Assembly (NCBI GenBank): GCA_947503935.1
Contig: CANNFR010000006.1
Location: forward strand, 1 to 64,000
DNA: 64,000 nucleotides
Direction of reading: 5' to 3'
Origin: an uncultured Paracoccaceae bacterium
GTDB lineage: Bacteria; Pseudomonadota; Alphaproteobacteria; Rhodobacterales; Rhodobacteraceae
In this document: in pieces, positions 60,877 through 64,000 of the stretch
Position numbering within the stretch: position 1 is the first letter of the stretch
Layout of the letters: each line of letters opens with the position of its first letter
The notes under the pieces: model-generated
The model's database searches: none
Seen by the model: the letters and a program-made list of their open reading frames with translations, nothing else
What the model was told of the DNA's origin: nothing
Position numbers and translations under genes: made by a program

Positions 60877-61103
60877 GTCGGCCCCTCTTTTCGCAGGTAT
60901 CCAAGAATATAGTGTGAAAGGGCGTGCATTGCCAGCCCTCCCATCGTCCACCAGAGCGTGGCCAGATCGGCGTTCATCGCGTTTTCGATCAGCGGGCGCA
61001 GGACCGCAAAGCCGATCAGGCCCAGGCCGATGGCGTTCAGAAAGCCCGCGAACAGCTTCACACGCTCATTATGCGCTAGCAGATCATCGCGCAGGCGCGT
61101 CAT
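60873..61103 (-). CDS. 76-residue membrane protein next to gatB
   Basis: Small protein with a basic/polar N-terminal helix (MTRLRDDLLAHNERVKLF), then two hydrophobic segments (FLNAIGLGLIGFAVLRPLIE and TLWWTMGGLAMHALSHYILG) and a short cytoplasmic end YLRKEGPT. No known family is evident. It starts six bases after the gatB stop and overlaps the 41-aa gene by 4 bases, so gatB, this gene and the microprotein form one transcript unit. Confidence 0.7.
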   Translation of the reverse strand: MTRLRDDLLAHNERVKLFAGFLNAIGLGLIGFAVLRPLIENAMNADLATLWWTMGGLAMHALSHYILGYLRKEGPT

Positions 61104-61109
61104 GCCGCC

Positions 61110-62624
61110 TCAGAGCCCCAGCTTGGCCTGGACCAACTGGTTCACCGCGGCAGGATTGGCCTTGCCGCCGGTGGCCTTCATGACCTGGCCCACGAACCAG
61201 CCGGCAAGCTTGGGGTTTTGCTTGGCCTTTTCCACCTGGGCGGGGTTTTCGGCAATGATCTTGTCAACCTCGGCCTCGATCGCACCGGTATCGGTGACCT
61301 GTTTCATCCCCCGATCCTCGACGATCTGCGCCGGGTCGCCGCCCTCGGTATAGACGATCTCGAACAGGTCCTTGGCGATCTTGCCCGAGATATCGCCCTT
61401 GGCGATCAGGTCGAGGATGGCGCCCAGTTGCGCGGTCGAGACGGGGCTTTCGGTGATGTCGTGGTCTTCCTTCTTCAGCCGCCCGAACAGCTCATTGATT
61501 ACCCAGTTGGCGGCCTGTTTGCCGTCTCGGCCCTTTGCCACGTCCTCAAAATAGGCGGCGTTCTCGGCTTCGGCCGTCAGTACATCGGCGTCGTATTCGG
61601 TGATGCCAAACTCGGTGACAAAGCGGGCTTTCTTGGCATCGGGCAACTCGGGCAGCGAGGCCTCGATCCCGTCGACCCAGGCCTGCTCAATCTCCAAAGG
61701 CAGAAGGTCGGGGCAGGGGAAATAGCGGTAATCATGCGCCTCTTCTTTTGAGCGCATTGACCGGGTTTCGTTCTTATCGGGGTCGTAGAGGCGGGTTTCC
61801 TGCACGACTTCGCCGCCATCCTCCAGAATGCCGATCTGACGGCGGGCCTCAACCTCAATCGCGGCCTGGATGAACCGCATCGAGTTCATGTTCTTGATCT
61901 CGCAGCGTGTGCCCAGATGCGAGAAATCCTGACTATCCTGGTATTTCTCATAGGCCCCGGGCCGGCAGACCGACACGTTCACATCCGCGCGCAGGTTGCC
62001 GTTTTGCATGTTGCCGTCGCAGGTGCCCAGATAGCGCAGAAGCTGGCGCATCTTCACGACATAGGCCGCGGCCTCTTCCGGGCCCCGAATATCGGGGCGG
62101 CTGACGATTTCCATCAGGGCCACGCCGGTGCGGTTCAGATCGACGAAGGACATGGCGGGGTCCATGTCATGGATCGACTTGCCGGCGTCTTGCTCAAGGT
62201 GAATGCGTTCGATCTGCACGCGCCGCGCCACGCCCGGGCCCATATCGACGATCACCTCGCCCTCGCCAACAATGGGGTGGTAGAGCTGGCTAATCTGATA
62301 GCCCTGCGGCAGGTCGGGGTAAAAGTAATTCTTGCGGTCGAAGGCCGAGACCAGATTGATCTGCGCGTTCAGGCCCAGCCCGGTGCGCACGGCCTGTTCG
62401 ACACAGAACTCGTTGATCACAGGCAGCATGCCCGGCATGGCCGCATCGATGAAGCTGACATTCGAATTGGGCTCGGCGCCAAATTGGGTCGAGGCGCCGG
62501 AAAACAGCTTGGCGTTCGAGGCGACCTGGGCGTGCACCTCCATCCCGATGACCAGTTCCCAATCGTGCTTGGCCCCTTGGATGACCTTGGGCTTCGGCGT
62601 TTCAAAGGCGAGATGATCGAGCAT
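61110..62624 (-). CDS. gatB: Aspartyl/glutamyl-tRNA amidotransferase subunit B
   Basis: Subunit of GatCAB, which amidates Glu-tRNA(Gln) and Asp-tRNA(Asn) using ammonia from GatA. The 504-aa protein has [20 protein letters not shown] (22-41), [40 protein letters not shown] and the C-terminal YqeY-like domain (about 400-504) ending [10 protein letters not shown]. Length is normal. gatA and gatC are not in the window. Confidence 0.96.
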   Translation of the reverse strand: MLDHLAFETPKPKVIQGAKHDWELVIGMEVHAQVASNAKLFSGASTQFGAEPNSNVSFIDAAMPGMLPVINEFCVEQAVRTGLGLNAQINLVSAFDRKNYFYPDLPQGYQISQLYHPIVGEGEVIVDMGPGVARRVQIERIHLEQDAGKSIHDMDPAMSFVDLNRTGVALMEIVSRPDIRGPEEAAAYVVKMRQLLRYLGTCDGNMQNGNLRADVNVSVCRPGAYEKYQDSQDFSHLGTRCEIKNMNSMRFIQAAIEVEARRQIGILEDGGEVVQETRLYDPDKNETRSMRSKEEAHDYRYFPCPDLLPLEIEQAWVDGIEASLPELPDAKKARFVTEFGITEYDADVLTAEAENAAYFEDVAKGRDGKQAANWVINELFGRLKKEDHDITESPVSTAQLGAILDLIAKGDISGKIAKDLFEIVYTEGGDPAQIVEDRGMKQVTDTGAIEAEVDKIIAENPAQVEKAKQNPKLAGWFVGQVMKATGGKANPAAVNQLVQAKLGL

Positions 62625-62698
62625 GCTTTCAAGTCCTTCCTGACCCTTCGCCTTCTATGCGAGGCCGGTGGGCAAGGGCAAGGGACCAGCGGCCCTCT

Positions 62699-63418
62699 TC
62701 AGGGCGCTTTGGGGATGACCATGATGATCGAGGCGGGCTCCTCATCCTCATATCCGCAGGAGATGGTCGCAAGTTGGACCGGATCGCTCTCCGGGTCATG
62801 TCGCACCAGAATTGCTTCAAGAACGGTGCAGCGATCCGCGGAATACGCGCGATCGGCCACGAGCTCGTCAAGGCCGACGCCGACCAGCCCGCGCCTGTCG
62901 TAATCGCCGATGTTTTCAGCTGTCGCGTTGATCGAGGCTGTCATAGCGGCCAGTATTGTTTCGGTGTCCAGACGAAAATCTAAACCGCGCCCATAGGTGA
63001 TGGTCAGGTCGGTCTCTGTGAAAGTCGCGCCGTCGAGGGGGGTGATGTAAAGGTCTGCCCCTGCCGCCGCTGCTGCATCATACTCTTCCAGAACATCCAG
63101 AACGTCGTTTGTAAGCAAAGAGGAGGGCCACTCCGACCGAAAATCACTCCCGCGGGTCTTTTGGCGCCGGCCGACATGTCGGAACACCTCGGCGCCAGTC
63201 GCGATATCTTTTGTAACAAAAAACAAGTCCTGATGCTGAAGATCGTAGGTGCCGAGGTTGTCGGAGACCAGACGCAAGATGATCAGGTTGGTCTCGCTGA
63301 GGCCCAGTAACGAATCTTCGAACGATATCACGTTATTGGGGCCTGCAACGGCGGGAGCCGTGAGAAAAGACAGCACCAATAGGGACCGCGCGAAAACCGC
63401 CAAGAGCAGGCCTTTCAT
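62699..63418 (-). CDS. Secreted protein of unknown function
   Basis: Protein of 239 aa beginning MKGLLLAVFARSLLVLSFLT, a signal peptide with APAVAG cleavage. The mature chain has no recognised domain: LGLSETNLIILRLVSDNLGT, HQDLFFVTKDIATGAEVFRH, YGRGLDFRLDTETILAAMT and one pair of cysteines near the end. Its composition is less GC-rich than gatB. It stands 74 bases upstream of gatB but is likely an independent gene. A longer frame to 63454 has no sensible N-terminus. Confidence 0.65.
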   Translation of the reverse strand: MKGLLLAVFARSLLVLSFLTAPAVAGPNNVISFEDSLLGLSETNLIILRLVSDNLGTYDLQHQDLFFVTKDIATGAEVFRHVGRRQKTRGSDFRSEWPSSLLTNDVLDVLEEYDAAAAAGADLYITPLDGATFTETDLTITYGRGLDFRLDTETILAAMTASINATAENIGDYDRRGLVGVGLDELVADRAYSADRCTVLEAILVRHDPESDPVQLATISCGYEDEEPASIIMVIPKAP

Positions 63419-63545
63419 ATCGGGTGCATGCAATATGCGCCCGAGACCCTGCAAAAGCGAGGCGATATTTCGGGCGGCTCGTTGACCTCTGGCGCGAACG
63501 GCTCACGCCCTGGCGGGTTTTGTTTCTGACAGAGCCGGAAAAGCT

Positions 63546-63983
63546 CTACTGGTTCGGCGGCACCGTTGTGGTCAAACCGGCCTCGCCCGGGGCGACGGCA
63601 AGCCCGGCCTCAAGCTCATCCTTGAAACCGGCGGCTATGGCGGCCTGGATGCCGTCATTGTCGTAGGGCCAGAGGGGGGCCTGAACTTCGCGCAAATGGC
63701 GGCGCAAAAGGTGTTTGTACCCGTCGCCAAAGCGCTGGCGGTTGTTTTCGGCCTCAGGGGTTGAGACACGGTCCTCGTCCGAGGCGCCGTGTGAGATGCG
63801 ATAAAGCAATGCGGCAAAGCGGTTGGCCAGATGCGAACTCATCGTAACCGACAGCGTTTCATGTGCGCCTTGCAGAAACAGCTTGGCATCGCACTGCGCG
63901 ACGGCGGCCGGGTCGGCCTCAAGCGGGGCGCGCCAGAAAAAGGCGTAAGCACCGGCGCCAAGGCCATCGGCGGCACGCGACAT
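63546..63983 (-). CDS. Uncharacterised protein, 5' end may lie outside the window
   Basis: Frame of at least 145 aa on the minus strand. It reads AYAFFWRAPLEADPAAVAQC, AHETLSVTMSSHLANRFAAL, RQRFGDGYKHLLRRHLREVQ and AAGFKDELEAGLAVAPGEAG. Codon use is normal for the region. An ATG sits at 63983, but the frame stays open to the window edge, so the true start may be further on. No family is recognised and no signal is visible in the part shown. Confidence 0.5.
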   Translation of the reverse strand: MSRAADGLGAGAYAFFWRAPLEADPAAVAQCDAKLFLQGAHETLSVTMSSHLANRFAALLYRISHGASDEDRVSTPEAENNRQRFGDGYKHLLRRHLREVQAPLWPYDNDGIQAAIAAGFKDELEAGLAVAPGEAGLTTTVPPNQ

Positions 63984-64000
63984 GGCGGCACGGGCCTCAC

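Noticed and set aside
1-64000. CRISPR array, insertion sequence or prophage
   Set aside because: No regularly spaced repeats, transposase or phage structural genes were found anywhere in the window.

Overview
The window looks like chromosomal DNA of an alphaproteobacterium of the order Rhodobacterales (Roseobacter/Rhodobacter group). The grounds are the high G+C coding sequence, protein sequences typical of that order (an FdsG-FdsB fusion, the DUF2478-TupBCA set, a polyamine-type ABC operon) and the local gene order. Genus and species cannot be read from it. Nearly all of the window is ordinary, densely packed coding sequence with many 4-bp ATGA-type overlaps. I see no IS element, CRISPR array, prophage or complete mobile element.

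Layout. 1-1.4 kb: a decayed serine recombinase facing the 3' end of tRNA-Tyr. 1.5-4.8 kb: rlmB, a YHS protein, a structured non-coding stretch, a CIA30 protein, and a likely haem-iron pair (IsdG-type monooxygenase and ChaN). 5.0-18.1 kb: a large formate dehydrogenase and metal-cofactor region. It holds fdsGB (fused), a small AT-rich gene, fdsA, tusA, an operon fdhD-ycxB-like-mobA-mobB-moeA (with an N-terminal extra domain)-ridA-like, and a divergent DUF2478-tupBCA tungstate uptake operon. 18.3-29.3 kb: VOC, TerB-DnaJ and EEP proteins, a low-GC patch with a WGR-like gene, ppk1, an SLC13 transporter, yebC, a large secreted repeat-like protein and a small conserved gene with a palindromic upstream site. 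29.5-34.6 kb: a spermidine/putrescine-type ABC operon (potA-potD-DUF2314-potB-potC). 34.8-41.4 kb: AEC transporter, MBL hydrolase, tatD, holB, tmk, dacA and a SPOR lipoprotein. 41.6-49 kb: tRNA-Ser, secreted orphans, a CoA-binding protein, hisE, hisF, hisA and an Na+/H+ antiporter. 48.4-64 kb: ptsP, lysC, phoX, DUF1178, Nudix, a periplasmic glutathione peroxidase, an HDAC-family amidohydrolase, thpR, a PLP dehydratase, two coupled membrane microproteins with gatB, and secreted orphans.

How the genes work together. The strongest functional unit is the formate dehydrogenase region. TupBCA would import tungstate (or molybdate). MoeA, MobA and MobB would insert the metal and build the bis-MGD cofactor. 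TusA and FdhD would supply and transfer sulfur. FdsGB-FdsA would then oxidise formate with NAD+. That a tungstate-type importer, rather than ModABC, sits in this region raises the possibility of a tungsten-loaded enzyme. The low-GC 79-aa gene wedged between fdsGB and fdsA, and the lack of a visible fdsD, are the most unusual points. Other candidates for follow-up are the DUF2314 gene inside the polyamine transporter operon, the IsdG/ChaN pair, and the 76-aa/41-aa membrane pair behind gatB.
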